A stretch of 64,000 bases of DNA from Shimia gijangensis (GTDB taxonomy: Bacteria > Pseudomonadota > Alphaproteobacteria > Rhodobacterales > Rhodobacteraceae). The notes under the pieces are model-generated. The model had not been told where the DNA came from and made no database searches. It saw nothing but the letters and a program-made list of their open reading frames with translations. The DNA lies in the NCBI RefSeq assembly GCF_900142085.1, contig NZ_FQZQ01000001.1, positions 248,001-312,000 of the forward strand, in the 5' to 3' direction. Position numbers and translations under genes: made by a program. This document shows positions 1 to 8,198 of this stretch, in pieces (within the stretch, counting starts at the first letter, position 1; each line of letters opens with the position of its first letter).

Positions 1-448
1 CGCTTTCATTGCTGACGATAGTTTCCTGTTGTTTGTCCCAAAGGATCGGAACTGTAACACGACCCGAGTAATTTTGGTCTGCCTTGGTGTAAATCTGATG
101 CGCAAATTCGTGACCATAAAGCGTGTCACCTGAAGCACCATACGAATCCGTATGGAATGTCCAGCCATCTGTCATCATATCAGGATGCACGGCAGAGACT
201 GAGATGTGCTCGGTCAACCCTTTGAGTTCACGAAAAATAAGGGTTCGGTGTGCCCAGGGGCAGGCATAAGAAACATATAAGTGGTATCGATCTGATTTCG
301 CCGGAAATCCTTTGGAATTGTCACTCCATACGCTACCGTCTGGTATGATCCAATTTCGAAACTGCGAGGCAGAGCGCACAAATTTTCCATTTGTTGATTT
401 TGTGTCGAACCATTGATCCGTCCATTTCCCATCCACCAAAAGCCCCAT
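1..448 (-). CDS. yqjG: Glutathionyl-hydroquinone reductase (Xi-class GST), C-terminus cut by window edge
   Basis: Reading the minus strand from an ATG at 448 gives 149 open codons that run off the left edge. The protein begins MGLLVDGKWTDQWFD and has the motif YACPWAHR, with the Cys at residue 63, the nucleophile of S-glutathionyl-hydroquinone reductases (E. coli YqjG, fungal Ecm4). These cytosolic enzymes use glutathione to reduce glutathionyl-quinone adducts. GGAG lies about 7 bases before the ATG. The C-terminal helical domain is outside the window, so completeness cannot be judged. A different reading frame over the same bases is also open but has no recognisable motif. The gene is divergent from the small conserved protein at 627. 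Confidence 0.85.
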   Translation of the reverse strand, partial: MGLLVDGKWTDQWFDTKSTNGKFVRSASQFRNWIIPDGSVWSDNSKGFPAKSDRYHLYVSYACPWAHRTLIFRELKGLTEHISVSAVHPDMMTDGWTFHTDSYGASGDTLYGHEFAHQIYTKADQNYSGRVTVPILWDKQQETIVSNES

Positions 449-626
449 GGTCTTCTCCGTTGTTGTGTTTGTTGATGACAAGCTAAGAGGCTCAATGTGC
501 GATGAAAACGCAACAGACCGCAAAGGAGTTGCGCGATTACGCACACAAGCGGACAAGCAATAGAAACGTTGCTTGACCAGAATCGGCCTAACCTCAAATC
601 TTAATCACAGGGATGGAGACGCGGTC

Positions 627-980
627 ATGACAACGTATTTGCCAAAAGAAGTGCAGGAAGGGCTGGAAGCGGCCCAGAAGAAAAGCCTGAAGAAAAGCAG
701 CCGCATTCGCGTTGAAGCGGATGGGCGGTCGTTCAGAGTTCTGAAATTCCGTGAAGATGGCTTTAGTCTTGATGTGGAAGACGCTCCGCATCTGCGTGGA
801 TTGGTCGATTTATACGATGGTGGTTTCCACCTGTCACAATGCCTGATCGTGGCTTCGGAAGAAGAGGGTGATTTGATGCATTATGAATTCAAACGTTCAA
901 CACCCGCCGCACAAAATGCCCCAGTCGATTTCTATCGCGGAGAAAACGCGCCCGTCGCGCTGATCACGGACGAAGGATAA
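627..980 (+). CDS. Small conserved protein of unknown function, 117 aa
   Basis: The open frame extends upstream to 573, but ATG 627 is preferred because GGAG lies 8 bases before it and the protein then starts MTTYLPKEVQEGLEAAQKK. A short basic N-terminal part (KKSLKKSSRIRV) is followed by an alternating hydrophobic/charged section (RVLKFREDGFSLDVEDAPHL) that looks like a small beta fold. There is no signal peptide or membrane segment. I believe similar proteins occur across Rhodobacteraceae, but I cannot name a domain. It is transcribed away from the glutathione enzyme and converges on the aminotransferase behind it. Function unknown. Confidence 0.7.
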   Translation: MTTYLPKEVQEGLEAAQKKSLKKSSRIRVEADGRSFRVLKFREDGFSLDVEDAPHLRGLVDLYDGGFHLSQCLIVASEEEGDLMHYEFKRSTPAAQNAPVDFYRGENAPVALITDEG

Positions 981-991
981 GAGCAGAACTC

Positions 992-2164
992 CTATTGAAG
1001 GTCTGAAAACGCGTCGGTCAGGCGATCGCAAGCTTGTTGAACGAGGGCGCGTGGGGTCGCGATATTGAACCGCAAAAAGGTTTCTCCACCCGTGCCAAAT
1101 GTGTGCCCATCGTTAGGTGCAACCCGCGCTGACTTCTGCACGCGTTCGGTAAACTCGGAGGGCGACATGCCTGTGCCTGAGAAATCCACCCACGACAGAT
1201 ATGTTGCCTCAAGGTTCATGGAGCTGACACCCGGAATGGCATTCAGGGCGCTGTCCAGAAGTTTGCGGTTCCCATCCAGATAGGACACCAAATCGTCGAC
1301 CCACGCGGCCCCTTCGGGGGAATAGGCCGCCTCGGCCATGAACAGGCCAAACGAATTGGGTGAAAGACCCAAAGCGGCCATGCGGCCCGCAAATCTTGCG
1401 CGCAAATCATCGTCAGGGATGATGACATTGCCGGAATGAGAGCCCGCGATGTTAAATGTCTTGGTCGTGGCGGTCATCATCACCAATCGGTCCATGATAC
1501 TGTCATCAACCAGCGTCATCGGAATGTGGGTGTTGCCTGGGAAAACCAGGTCATGGTGAATTTCATCCGACACAAGGATCAGATCGTGCCGTTTGGCGAA
1601 ATCGGCCACGCCTTGCAATTCTTCACGGCTCCAGACGCGACCACCGGGATTATGCGGTGAACAAAGGATCACCATCTTCTCGTTGCCGGTCATCATCGCG
1701 TCATAGGCGTCAAAATCCATTTCATAGCGACCGTCGTTGTTGACCAGCTGACATTCGACCGCTTGGCGGTTTGCTGCGCTAATCACACGCGCAAACGCAT
1801 GGTAAACTGGAGTGAACAAAATGACGCCGTCGCCGGGTTGTGTATAGGCGTCGACGCACATGGCGGTGCCGTTAACCAACCCGTGGGTTGTGAAAATATG
1901 ACTTGGATCAACACGCCAGCCGTGGCGATTTTCCATCCACCAGCAAATCGCAGCGCGATAATCACCTTCATCCCCGTAATAGCCATAGATACCGTGGTCC
2001 GTCATGCCTTTGATCGCATCGGTAATGCAGGCCGGGGGACGGAAATCCATATCAGCTACCCACATGGCAATCCCGTCGTCCTTGGGCACGCCATAAAGCT
2101 TTTCCATCATGTCCCATTTGACCGAATGTGTGCCGAACCGATTGATGATGTCGTCAAAGCTCAT
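992..2164 (-). CDS. patB: MalY/PatB family PLP-dependent C-S lyase (cystathionine beta-lyase type)
   Basis: The 390-residue protein is a fold-type I PLP enzyme of the MalY/PatB group, which cleaves cystathionine or other cysteine S-conjugates to a thiol, pyruvate and ammonia in the cytosol. Visible landmarks are MWVADMDF (34-41), HNPGGR (171-176), SDEIHHD (199-205) and the PLP lysine in TATTKTFNIAG (Lys235). Length is normal for the family. The start ATG has a GGGAAT-type ribosome site upstream. It is divergent from def (92 bases between starts). In marine Rhodobacteraceae relatives may act on sulfur compounds, but the physiological substrate cannot be read from sequence. Confidence 0.88.
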   Translation of the reverse strand: MSFDDIINRFGTHSVKWDMMEKLYGVPKDDGIAMWVADMDFRPPACITDAIKGMTDHGIYGYYGDEGDYRAAICWWMENRHGWRVDPSHIFTTHGLVNGTAMCVDAYTQPGDGVILFTPVYHAFARVISAANRQAVECQLVNNDGRYEMDFDAYDAMMTGNEKMVILCSPHNPGGRVWSREELQGVADFAKRHDLILVSDEIHHDLVFPGNTHIPMTLVDDSIMDRLVMMTATTKTFNIAGSHSGNVIIPDDDLRARFAGRMAALGLSPNSFGLFMAEAAYSPEGAAWVDDLVSYLDGNRKLLDSALNAIPGVSSMNLEATYLSWVDFSGTGMSPSEFTERVQKSARVAPNDGHTFGTGGETFLRFNIATPRALVQQACDRLTDAFSDLQ

Positions 2165-2255
2165 GTCGTAAATTCCCTATTTGCAGACCGAAGAGACGCT
2201 AGCGAAAAATCCAAGAGGTGCAAGGGGCGTTGCAACGCGCCAGCGCTTGTCCTAG

Positions 2256-2777
2256 ATGAATGCCATGAAAAAGACGATCCTCATCCATCCCGACCCGCGT
2301 TTGAAGAAAATTTGCGAACCCGTGCCCGATTTGTCGGACGAATTGCGCACGTTGGCAGAGGATATGCTCGAGTCGATGTATGACGCGCCGGGCATCGGTT
2401 TGGCGGCACCTCAGGTTGGTGTTCTTAGCCGCCTGATTGTGATGGATTGCATCAAGGATGGCACGCCAGAGCCTATGGTTATGTTCAATCCGGAGGTCTT
2501 GGGGTCGTCTGATGAACTTAACACCTATGAAGAGGGTTGTTTGTCGATCCCCGAGCAATTTGCCGAGGTAACACGCCCGGCAGATGTGCGCGTGGGTTGG
2601 ATTGACATGGATGGCAATCCTCAGGAACGCGATTTCGGCGGGCTTTGGGCAACATGTGTCCAACACGAGATTGATCACCTGCAAGGGAAACTGTTCATTG
2701 ATTACCTTGGACCAATGAAGCGCCAGATGATGACGCGTCGCTCGGCCAAAATGAAACGCGAAAGGGCGCGCGGATGA
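2256..2777 (+). CDS. def: Peptide deformylase, complete catalytic set
   Basis: First of three consecutive deformylase-family genes. It removes the formyl group from the N-terminal methionine of new proteins. All three signature motifs are present: GIGLAAPQ (46-53), EEGCLS with metal-binding Cys95, and HEIDH (137-141) with the two metal histidines and the catalytic Glu. Length (173 aa) is typical, so this is the presumed housekeeping copy. An alternative start at 2265 (MKKTILIHPDPR) is equally plausible; neither has a strong ribosome site. The stop overlaps the start of the next gene as ATGA, indicating translational coupling with the two paralogues and fmt. Confidence 0.93.
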   Translation: MNAMKKTILIHPDPRLKKICEPVPDLSDELRTLAEDMLESMYDAPGIGLAAPQVGVLSRLIVMDCIKDGTPEPMVMFNPEVLGSSDELNTYEEGCLSIPEQFAEVTRPADVRVGWIDMDGNPQERDFGGLWATCVQHEIDHLQGKLFIDYLGPMKRQMMTRRSAKMKRERARG

Positions 2778-3271
2778 GCACTCTCCCGATCCTGCACTGG
2801 CCCGACACAAGACTTGCCACAGTCTGCGAGCGTGTAGATCGCCCCTCGGCCATTTCGCAACTGGCTGAAAAGATGTTGCGAACAATGTATGACGCCAAAG
2901 GGCGCGGTTTGGCGGCCCCTCAGGTCGGTGTGCTGGCCCGGTTGTTCGTGATGGATCCCACGTGGAAAGATTCGGCTGAGTCTCCTTACGTTTGTATCAA
3001 CCCGCAGATAACAGACCGCTCGGAGGAGCTGGTGACAGGCGAAGAGGCCTGTTTGTCCATTCCCGGCATCTCTGCGGATGTGACGCGACACGCAGAGATT
3101 ACCCTTTGGTGGCAGGATGTTGATTCTGTCTGGGTTGAGGAACGCCTTACCGGGTTTGCGGCCGTCTGCGCGCAGCACGAATTGGACCATCTGGATGGGG
3201 TGGTGATTTTTGACCGTGTCAATAATGAAATGCGAACCCGGTTGGAACAAGACTACAAGGTCCAAGGATGA
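2774..3271 (+). CDS. Second peptide deformylase paralogue, motifs intact
   Basis: A 165-residue deformylase homologue starting at the ATGA overlap with the first def gene. Motif 1 is GRGLAAPQ (43-50), motif 2 is EEACLS with Cys93, and motif 3 is HELDH (135-139), so all metal and catalytic residues are kept and activity is plausible. It is clearly diverged from the upstream copy outside the motifs, for example lacking the basic C-terminal tail (KRQMMTRRSAKMKRERARG) present there. It overlaps the third copy by 4 bases. It may be a second, differently specific deformylase; the substrate difference cannot be seen in the sequence. Confidence 0.85.
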   Translation: MSTLPILHWPDTRLATVCERVDRPSAISQLAEKMLRTMYDAKGRGLAAPQVGVLARLFVMDPTWKDSAESPYVCINPQITDRSEELVTGEEACLSIPGISADVTRHAEITLWWQDVDSVWVEERLTGFAAVCAQHELDHLDGVVIFDRVNNEMRTRLEQDYKVQG

Positions 3272-3762
3272 CTGTCCGCACATGCATCCCTTGGCCCGAC
3301 AAGCGGCTGCGCACACCGGCAGAACCGGTGCCAGAGATTACGGAACAGGTGCGCCAGGTCTGGGATGACCTGATTGACACGATGGAAGCGATGCCCGGTG
3401 TCGGCATGGGCGCCAATCAGATTGGTGTGCTGCAGCGATTGGTTGTGGTGGATGCCAGCGACGAACGTGGTCAGCCTGTACGCATGGCCAACCCGGAAAT
3501 TCTGCACGTCTCAGTGCAGTTGCGTGACCACGAAGAAGCCAGTCCCAATCTGCCCGGTGTGTCGGCCAAAATTTCGCGCCCACGTGCAGTGACGGTCCAG
3601 TATATGGATGATCAGGGCGAAATCGTTGTGAAGGATTTTGTTGGACTTTGGGCCACAAGTGTTCAGCATCAGATCGATCACATTAACGGCAAGATGTTCT
3701 TTCACCATCTCAGCCGGACCAAGCGGGAAATGCTGATTAAAAAGGCGGGGAAGCTTCGGTGA
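3268..3762 (+). CDS. Degenerate peptide deformylase-like protein, predicted inactive
   Basis: Third deformylase paralogue, 164 aa. It keeps the fold signature but every motif is altered. Motif 1 is GVGMGANQ (44-51). The metal Cys of motif 2 is replaced by Ser92 (EEASPN instead of EEGCLS). Motif 3 reads HQIDH (134-138), so the catalytic Glu is Gln135. Loss of both the metal Cys and the general base predicts no deformylase activity. The reading frame is otherwise intact and full length, so it appears maintained rather than decaying. It starts in an ATGA overlap with copy two and ends in a GTGA overlap with fmt. A structural or regulatory role, perhaps binding formyl-Met peptides, is only inference. 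Confidence 0.85.
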   Translation: MTVRTCIPWPDKRLRTPAEPVPEITEQVRQVWDDLIDTMEAMPGVGMGANQIGVLQRLVVVDASDERGQPVRMANPEILHVSVQLRDHEEASPNLPGVSAKISRPRAVTVQYMDDQGEIVVKDFVGLWATSVQHQIDHINGKMFFHHLSRTKREMLIKKAGKLR

Positions 3763-4664
3763 GACTTGTATTTATGGGCACTCCGGCGTTTTCGGTACCG
3801 GTTCTTAATGCTCTGGTGGATGCCGGGCACGAGATTGCTGCGGTCTATTGCCAACCACCGCGCCCAGCCGGTCGTGGCAAAAAGGATCGACCAACGCCTG
3901 TTCATGCCCGTGCTGTAGAATTGGGGCTGGATGTGCACCATCCGGTGTCGTTGAAAACCAATGCGGCGCAGGAAGATTTCGCTGCGCTGAATGCAGAAGT
4001 GGCTGTGGTAGTGGCCTATGGCCTGATTCTGCCCCAAGTCGTGTTAGATGCCCCGAAACGGGGGTGCCTCAATATTCACGCAAGCCTATTGCCGCGATGG
4101 CGTGGGGCTGCCCCGATTCATCGCGCGATTATGGCCGGCGACAAAGAAACCGGCGTATGCATCATGCAGATGGAGGCCGGGCTGGACACAGGTCCGGTTT
4201 TGTTGCGGCATGAAACGACGATTGGGACCGAAGAAACCACTGACCAGCTGCATGACCGGCTTTCTCAGATGGGTGCTGATGCTATTGTTAAGGCTTTGGC
4301 CGCGATTGATACGCTGACCGCCGCCCCGCAGCCTGACGATGGCGTGACGTATGCCCATAAGATCGACAAACACGAAGCCCACGTGACCTGGTCTGTAACG
4401 GCCCTTGAGGTGGACCGCAAAATACGCGGTCTTTCGACCTTTCCGGGTGCTTGGTGCGAGATTGATGGCCAGCGCGTCAAGTTGCTGGCTTCACGGCTCG
4501 TGGATGGTACAGGGACGCCCGGAGAAGTTTTGGACGATGCATTGACCGTCGCTTGCGGCGAAGGCGCGGTTCAATTGCAGCGCTTGCAACGGGCGGGCAA
4601 AGGCGCGCAGGATGCGGATGTATTTCAGCGCGGGTTCCCTGTTGCCAAGGGAACGCAGCTTTAA
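3759..4664 (+). CDS. fmt: Methionyl-tRNA formyltransferase
   Basis: Formylates initiator Met-tRNA using 10-formyl-tetrahydrofolate, the step that makes deformylase necessary. The 301-residue protein has the transformylase core [16 protein letters not shown] (105-120) with catalytic Asn106 and His108, and Asp143 in GLDTGP. It begins [13 protein letters not shown], typical of the family. The GTG start overlaps the TGA of the third deformylase gene. Neighbourhood (def-def-def-fmt) places formylation and deformylation in one transcript. The C-terminal tRNA-binding domain covers roughly residues 205-301. Confidence 0.96.
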   Translation: MRLVFMGTPAFSVPVLNALVDAGHEIAAVYCQPPRPAGRGKKDRPTPVHARAVELGLDVHHPVSLKTNAAQEDFAALNAEVAVVVAYGLILPQVVLDAPKRGCLNIHASLLPRWRGAAPIHRAIMAGDKETGVCIMQMEAGLDTGPVLLRHETTIGTEETTDQLHDRLSQMGADAIVKALAAIDTLTAAPQPDDGVTYAHKIDKHEAHVTWSVTALEVDRKIRGLSTFPGAWCEIDGQRVKLLASRLVDGTGTPGEVLDDALTVACGEGAVQLQRLQRAGKGAQDADVFQRGFPVAKGTQL

Positions 4665-4674
4665 GGGAGAGCCG

Positions 4675-4911
4675 ATGTTCTTTACCTTTTTTGGAACGGT
4701 CGTGATTGCGGGCATCATAGGCTATGCGTCAGAGCGCACGCAGTTCACCCGCAACGGCTATGTTCCGTCGATCATCATTTGTGTCGGGGGCGCATTTTTG
4801 TTCTTCATGATCAGTCGGATGTTCAACATCAGTTTTGGAAGCCCGGGGTTGAATGCGATCCTGTCGTCAATCGGGGCATTGATCATCGTGCCAACGCATT
4901 TTTGGAAATAA
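4675..4911 (+). CDS. Small membrane protein, 78 aa, three predicted helices
   Basis: Start ATG 4675 follows AAGGGAGAG; the frame is open further upstream inside fmt but the ribosome site fixes this start. The protein MFFTFFGTVVIAGIIGYASE... has three hydrophobic stretches (about residues 2-17, 29-44 and 55-74) separated by short polar loops. The layout resembles the GlsB/YeaQ-type small transmembrane family, but the glycine-rich signature is not convincing, so I leave it unnamed. It starts 10 bases after fmt and probably shares its transcript. Its end is 16 bases from the convergent rnhA. Confidence 0.7.
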   Translation: MFFTFFGTVVIAGIIGYASERTQFTRNGYVPSIIICVGGAFLFFMISRMFNISFGSPGLNAILSSIGALIIVPTHFWK

Positions 4912-4927
4912 AAAACGCACTTTCAGG

Positions 4928-5380
4928 TTAGTCTTTGAACGGTGCCATGCCAGCGCGGGCAAGCTCGTCGGCCTTTTCGTTTTCAGGATGCCCTGCGTGC
5001 CCTTTGACCCATTCCCACGTCACGGAGTGCCGTGCCTGCGCCTCGTCCAGCCGTTGCCAAAACTCGACGTTTTTCACGGGTTTCTTGTTTGACGTTTTCC
5101 AACCATTCCTTTTCCATCCAAAGATCCAGCTGGTGACGCCATTTTTGACATAAGCGCTGTCTGTGATAACCGTGATGACGCTGGTTTTATCTAGTGTTTC
5201 CAAAGCCATAATGGCAGCCATCAACTCCATCTGGTTGTTGGTGGTCAGGGCTTCGCCGCCGCATAGCTCGCGCTCTTTCAGAACGGTATCACCGTCCATG
5301 GCGCGCAACAGAACGCCCCACCCGCCGGGGCCGGGGTTTCCAGAGCAGGCTCCGTCGGTATAGGCAAACAATTCAGGCAT
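4928..5380 (-). CDS. rnhA: Ribonuclease HI
   Basis: Degrades the RNA strand of RNA-DNA hybrids in the cytoplasm. The 150-residue protein carries the full catalytic set: Asp9 in [16 protein letters not shown], Glu52 in NQMELMAAI, Asp74 in TDSAYVKNG, and Asp138 in ENEKADELA, with the handle-region basic stretch [16 protein letters not shown] (89-104). It is the last gene of a minus-strand operon ispH-lysE-methyltransferase-rnhA; its start overlaps the end of the methyltransferase by 8 bases. Confidence 0.96.
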   Translation of the reverse strand: MPELFAYTDGACSGNPGPGGWGVLLRAMDGDTVLKERELCGGEALTTNNQMELMAAIMALETLDKTSVITVITDSAYVKNGVTSWIFGWKRNGWKTSNKKPVKNVEFWQRLDEAQARHSVTWEWVKGHAGHPENEKADELARAGMAPFKD

Positions 5381-5972
5381 GTGCGGTCACAATCAAATAG
5401 GGGGCCGACTGGCCGGACAGGCCCGCGCCCTCGCCGCGACGGGTGTGGGTGACAGTATAGCCGGAGGTTTCAACAACATCTGTCAATTCGATCTCACTGT
5501 AGTAGCTGTAAAGCCGCCCCAGACTGTCACGCACTTCTCCGGCTCCTAACTTCATTCCAAGGTGCAGAATGCCGTTGGGCTTGGTTGCCTCGTGGAGCTG
5601 AGACAAATAGATCGGAAACTCGGCGCGGGGGGCGTGAAGCAAGCTGAAGTTGGCCCAGATACCGTCATATGGACCGTTTAGGGTTAGCTGATTAAACGGT
5701 TCAACCCGGACGTCCACACCAAACTGCCCCTTGGCCAGCGCGGCCATTTCCGCCGAAGCGTCACAGGCATCTACTGAAAGACCGGCCTGTTTCATTTTTG
5801 CGGCCCAATGGCCCGGGCCACAGCCAAGGTCTAATACCCTAGACTCATTTGTCAGAGCCGCAACAAAAGCTTCAAAATCAGACTGTTCGTCAGGATCTGG
5901 GCTACGGGCAATTTTTTGCAGGTAGGTTTCTGCAGAGGTGTCGTAGACATTCATTGTTTGCGCGTCGCTCAT
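5373..5972 (-). CDS. Class I SAM-dependent methyltransferase
   Basis: The 199-residue protein begins [17 protein letters not shown] and has the SAM-binding motif [12 protein letters not shown] (46-56), an acidic residue ending strand 2 (VDACDAS) and a motif IV-like WANFSLLH. The start at 5972 is chosen because it forms an ATGA overlap with the stop of the LysE-family gene; the open frame extends further but would lie inside that gene. The acceptor substrate cannot be predicted; the fold matches small-molecule methyltransferases of the UbiE/Tam kind. Position between lysE and rnhA shows co-transcription but not function. Confidence 0.82.
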   Translation of the reverse strand: MSDAQTMNVYDTSAETYLQKIARSPDPDEQSDFEAFVAALTNESRVLDLGCGPGHWAAKMKQAGLSVDACDASAEMAALAKGQFGVDVRVEPFNQLTLNGPYDGIWANFSLLHAPRAEFPIYLSQLHEATKPNGILHLGMKLGAGEVRDSLGRLYSYYSEIELTDVVETSGYTVTHTRRGEGAGLSGQSAPYLIVTAHA

Positions 5973-6583
5973 GCCCGCTCCAGTGCCAGTCGACCAGCCA
6001 AAGCAACAAAGATTGTTGCAAAACCCCGATTGAGCCACCGCATCGCCCGTGCACTGCCCAAAAGCATGTCCCGGGCGCGCGCTGCGAACAGGCCGTAAAT
6101 GGCGAACACAGCGAATGTCATGGCCATAAATACACCTCCAAGTAGGGTCATTTCCACTGTGGCAGACGCCGGATTGCCGGAAAGGAATGGTGGCAGCAAC
6201 GCTAGAAAGAACACGGAAAGCTTCGGATTGAGGGTGTTGATCAGCGCGGCTCTACGGGCAATGAGCAGCCCCGGTTGTGCCTTATGCTCTGCGCTGACAG
6301 ATAGTGTGCCGCCTGCGCGGATCGCTTGCCACGCAAGGTATAGAAGATAAGCAACTCCGGCAAATTTGACGATGTTGAACAACACTGCCGATGTGTGGAG
6401 AACTGCAGCCAGCCCCAAAGTCGCCGCCAAAAGGCTGGGTACGATTCCTATGGTGCAGCCCCACGCAGCCCATAGTGCGGCACGGCGACCCTGACCCAAT
6501 CCCATGGCCAGCGTAAAAATCACACCTGATCCGGGGGCGAGAACCACGACCAATGCAGTGGCAAAGAATTGCAATGACAGCAT
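5969..6583 (-). CDS. LysE/RhtB family amino-acid exporter
   Basis: A 204-residue inner-membrane protein with about six hydrophobic segments and the family signature near the N-terminus (VVLAPGSGVIFTLAMGLGQGRRAALWAAWG), including the conserved PG pair. LysE/RhtB proteins export amino acids or their analogues. It starts directly after the ispH stop codon with no gap and overlaps the downstream methyltransferase by 4 bases. The substrate is unknown. A second, unrelated-in-context family member lies at 16787. Confidence 0.87.
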   Translation of the reverse strand: MLSLQFFATALVVVLAPGSGVIFTLAMGLGQGRRAALWAAWGCTIGIVPSLLAATLGLAAVLHTSAVLFNIVKFAGVAYLLYLAWQAIRAGGTLSVSAEHKAQPGLLIARRAALINTLNPKLSVFFLALLPPFLSGNPASATVEMTLLGGVFMAMTFAVFAIYGLFAARARDMLLGSARAMRWLNRGFATIFVALAGRLALERA

Positions 6584-7543
6584 TCAAGCCTCCAGCTGAA
6601 TGTCACGCAACACGCGTGGTACTTTGAAATTCACACGTTCAATCGCGGTTTCCACAGTTTCCACCGTTACATCGTACCGCGCGCGAAAGGCGTCAATCAC
6701 TTCATTGACCAACACCTCAGGGGCCGAAGCGCCGGCCGTGATGGCCAGCCCGCGGATACCTTCAAGCGCACGCCAGTCAATGTCTTCTGATCTTTGAACC
6801 AGTTGCGAATAGTCGCAGCCATTGTTGGCACCCACCTCGACCAATCGGCGCGAGTTAGATGAATTTGGGGCGCCGACGACCAACAAAGCGTCCACACGTG
6901 GCGCGACCTCTTTGACGGCTTCTTGTCGGTTGGTGGTCGCGTAACAGATGTCTTCTTTGTGGGGGCCAACGATGGCCGGAAAGCGCGCGTTCAATGCAGC
7001 GACAATGCCAATCGTGTCATCCACTGACAGGGTGGTCTGAGTGACAAAAGCCAGTCTTGCGGGGTCGCGCACTTGTATGGTGCCTACGTCAGCCTCGGTT
7101 TCGACCAAAAGCACTTCACCGTCGGGCAACTGACCCATCGTGCCAATGGTTTCGGGATGGCCAGCGTGGCCGATCATGATGATCTGCAAACCAGCAGCCG
7201 AGTGGCGCTCGGCCTCAATATGAACTTTGGAGACCAACGGGCAGGTGGCGTCGACATAGATCATCTCGCGGCGTTCCGCCTCGGCTGGTACGGATTTTGC
7301 GACACCATGGGCCGAGAAAATTACGGGCCGATCATTGGGGCAATCTGACAGCTCTTCGACGAAAATGGCCCCTTTGGCCCGCAGTCCGTCTACGACAAAT
7401 TTGTTATGCACAATCTCGTGGCGCACATAAACAGGTGCCCCCCATTTCGCGAGCGCCATTTCAACGATCTTAATAGCGCGGTCGACGCCTGCGCAGAATC
7501 CACGCGGTGCGGCAAGGTAAATGGTGAGCGGAGGATTGGTCAT
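6584..7543 (-). CDS. ispH: 4-hydroxy-3-methylbut-2-enyl diphosphate reductase
   Basis: Last enzyme of the MEP isoprenoid pathway, a [4Fe-4S] enzyme giving IPP and DMAPP. The three cluster cysteines are visible: Cys17 in [13 protein letters not shown], Cys101 in DATCPLV and Cys200 in ICYATTNRQ, along with Glu131 in GHAGHPET and the TQTTLS motif (169-174). I use ATG 7543 (319 aa), which has GAGG upstream and matches the usual family length; a longer start at 7588 would add 15 residues. First gene of the operon that continues into lysE, the methyltransferase and rnhA. Divergent from the cytochrome c gene at 7688. Confidence 0.96.
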   Translation of the reverse strand: MTNPPLTIYLAAPRGFCAGVDRAIKIVEMALAKWGAPVYVRHEIVHNKFVVDGLRAKGAIFVEELSDCPNDRPVIFSAHGVAKSVPAEAERREMIYVDATCPLVSKVHIEAERHSAAGLQIIMIGHAGHPETIGTMGQLPDGEVLLVETEADVGTIQVRDPARLAFVTQTTLSVDDTIGIVAALNARFPAIVGPHKEDICYATTNRQEAVKEVAPRVDALLVVGAPNSSNSRRLVEVGANNGCDYSQLVQRSEDIDWRALEGIRGLAITAGASAPEVLVNEVIDAFRARYDVTVETVETAIERVNFKVPRVLRDIQLEA

Positions 7544-7687
7544 GAGAGCCTCGGTACAAACGTTGGCCAAGAGGTAAGGCTTTGTCACGGGCAGGGCAAG
7601 CCATCAGGGCTGTTCAGGATTTTGTGACTTGCTTTCCAGTGACTGGAACCCCCTAGGCATTTGGAAAACTCCAATCGGTAAGGTGCA

Positions 7688-8131
7688 ATGAAAAAGATAG
7701 GTCTGATAATAGTAGCGGCTCTGGGGGTGGGGATTTTGACCCCAGTGATTGTACAGTCCGGGGGCAAGGGGTTTCTTCCCTATGAAAGCCGGGCCAGCAT
7801 CAAAAACGGCCAAGAGATTTATGAGCAGCAGTGCGCCAGCTGTCACGGGGCGCAGCTGGAAGGCGCGAAAAACTGGCGCGAACCGGACGAAGAAGGTATG
7901 GCACAAGCCCCGCCGCATGACGAGTCCGGGCACACCTGGCATCACCCCGATATGCAGCTTTTTCAGATCACCAAATATGGCACGGCCAAAATCGTGGGCC
8001 AAGGATACAAAAGCAATATGCCCGGTTTCGAAGACGTTCTGAGCGATCAGGACATCGTCGACGTTTTGGCTTACATCAAAAGCACATGGTCGAAAAAGAT
8101 CATTGAGATGCACAACCAGCGTAACGGTTAA
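7688..8131 (+). CDS. Mono-haem c-type cytochrome
   Basis: The 147-residue protein has an N-terminal hydrophobic segment (IGLIIVAALGVGILTPVIVQ, residues 4-23), which is a signal peptide or membrane anchor. It has one haem-binding motif, CASCH (49-53), and a likely axial Met in SNMPGFEDVLSDQDIVDVLAYIKS, the classic C-terminal helix of class I cytochromes c. It therefore acts in electron transfer in the periplasm. No oxidase or dehydrogenase partner is adjacent. A strong hairpin terminator lies between it and the convergent acnB. Confidence 0.88.
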   Translation: MKKIGLIIVAALGVGILTPVIVQSGGKGFLPYESRASIKNGQEIYEQQCASCHGAQLEGAKNWREPDEEGMAQAPPHDESGHTWHHPDMQLFQITKYGTAKIVGQGYKSNMPGFEDVLSDQDIVDVLAYIKSTWSKKIIEMHNQRNG

Positions 8132-8153
8132 GGCATCGTAGTCTTGCAAATGA

Positions 8154-8178
8154 AAACCGGGGCACAAGGCCCCGGTTT
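8154..8178. terminator. Hairpin terminator between cytochrome c and acnB
   Basis: A perfect 10-base-pair stem, AAACCGGGGC and GCCCCGGTTT, closes a five-base loop ACAAG. T and A runs flank it, so it can work for both converging genes. A shorter near-copy with the same core lies at 11400. Confidence 0.85.
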
Positions 8179-8198
8179 ATTTGCTTCCTGCAGAGTCT

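Noticed and set aside
214-597. 127-codon open frame on the minus strand
   Set aside because: It overlaps the glutathionyl-hydroquinone reductase frame, has no motif and no ribosome site; the other frame has the CPWAHR active site.
2199-3316. Minus-strand frames opposite the deformylase genes
   Set aside because: They mirror the repeated deformylase sequence and have no independent features.
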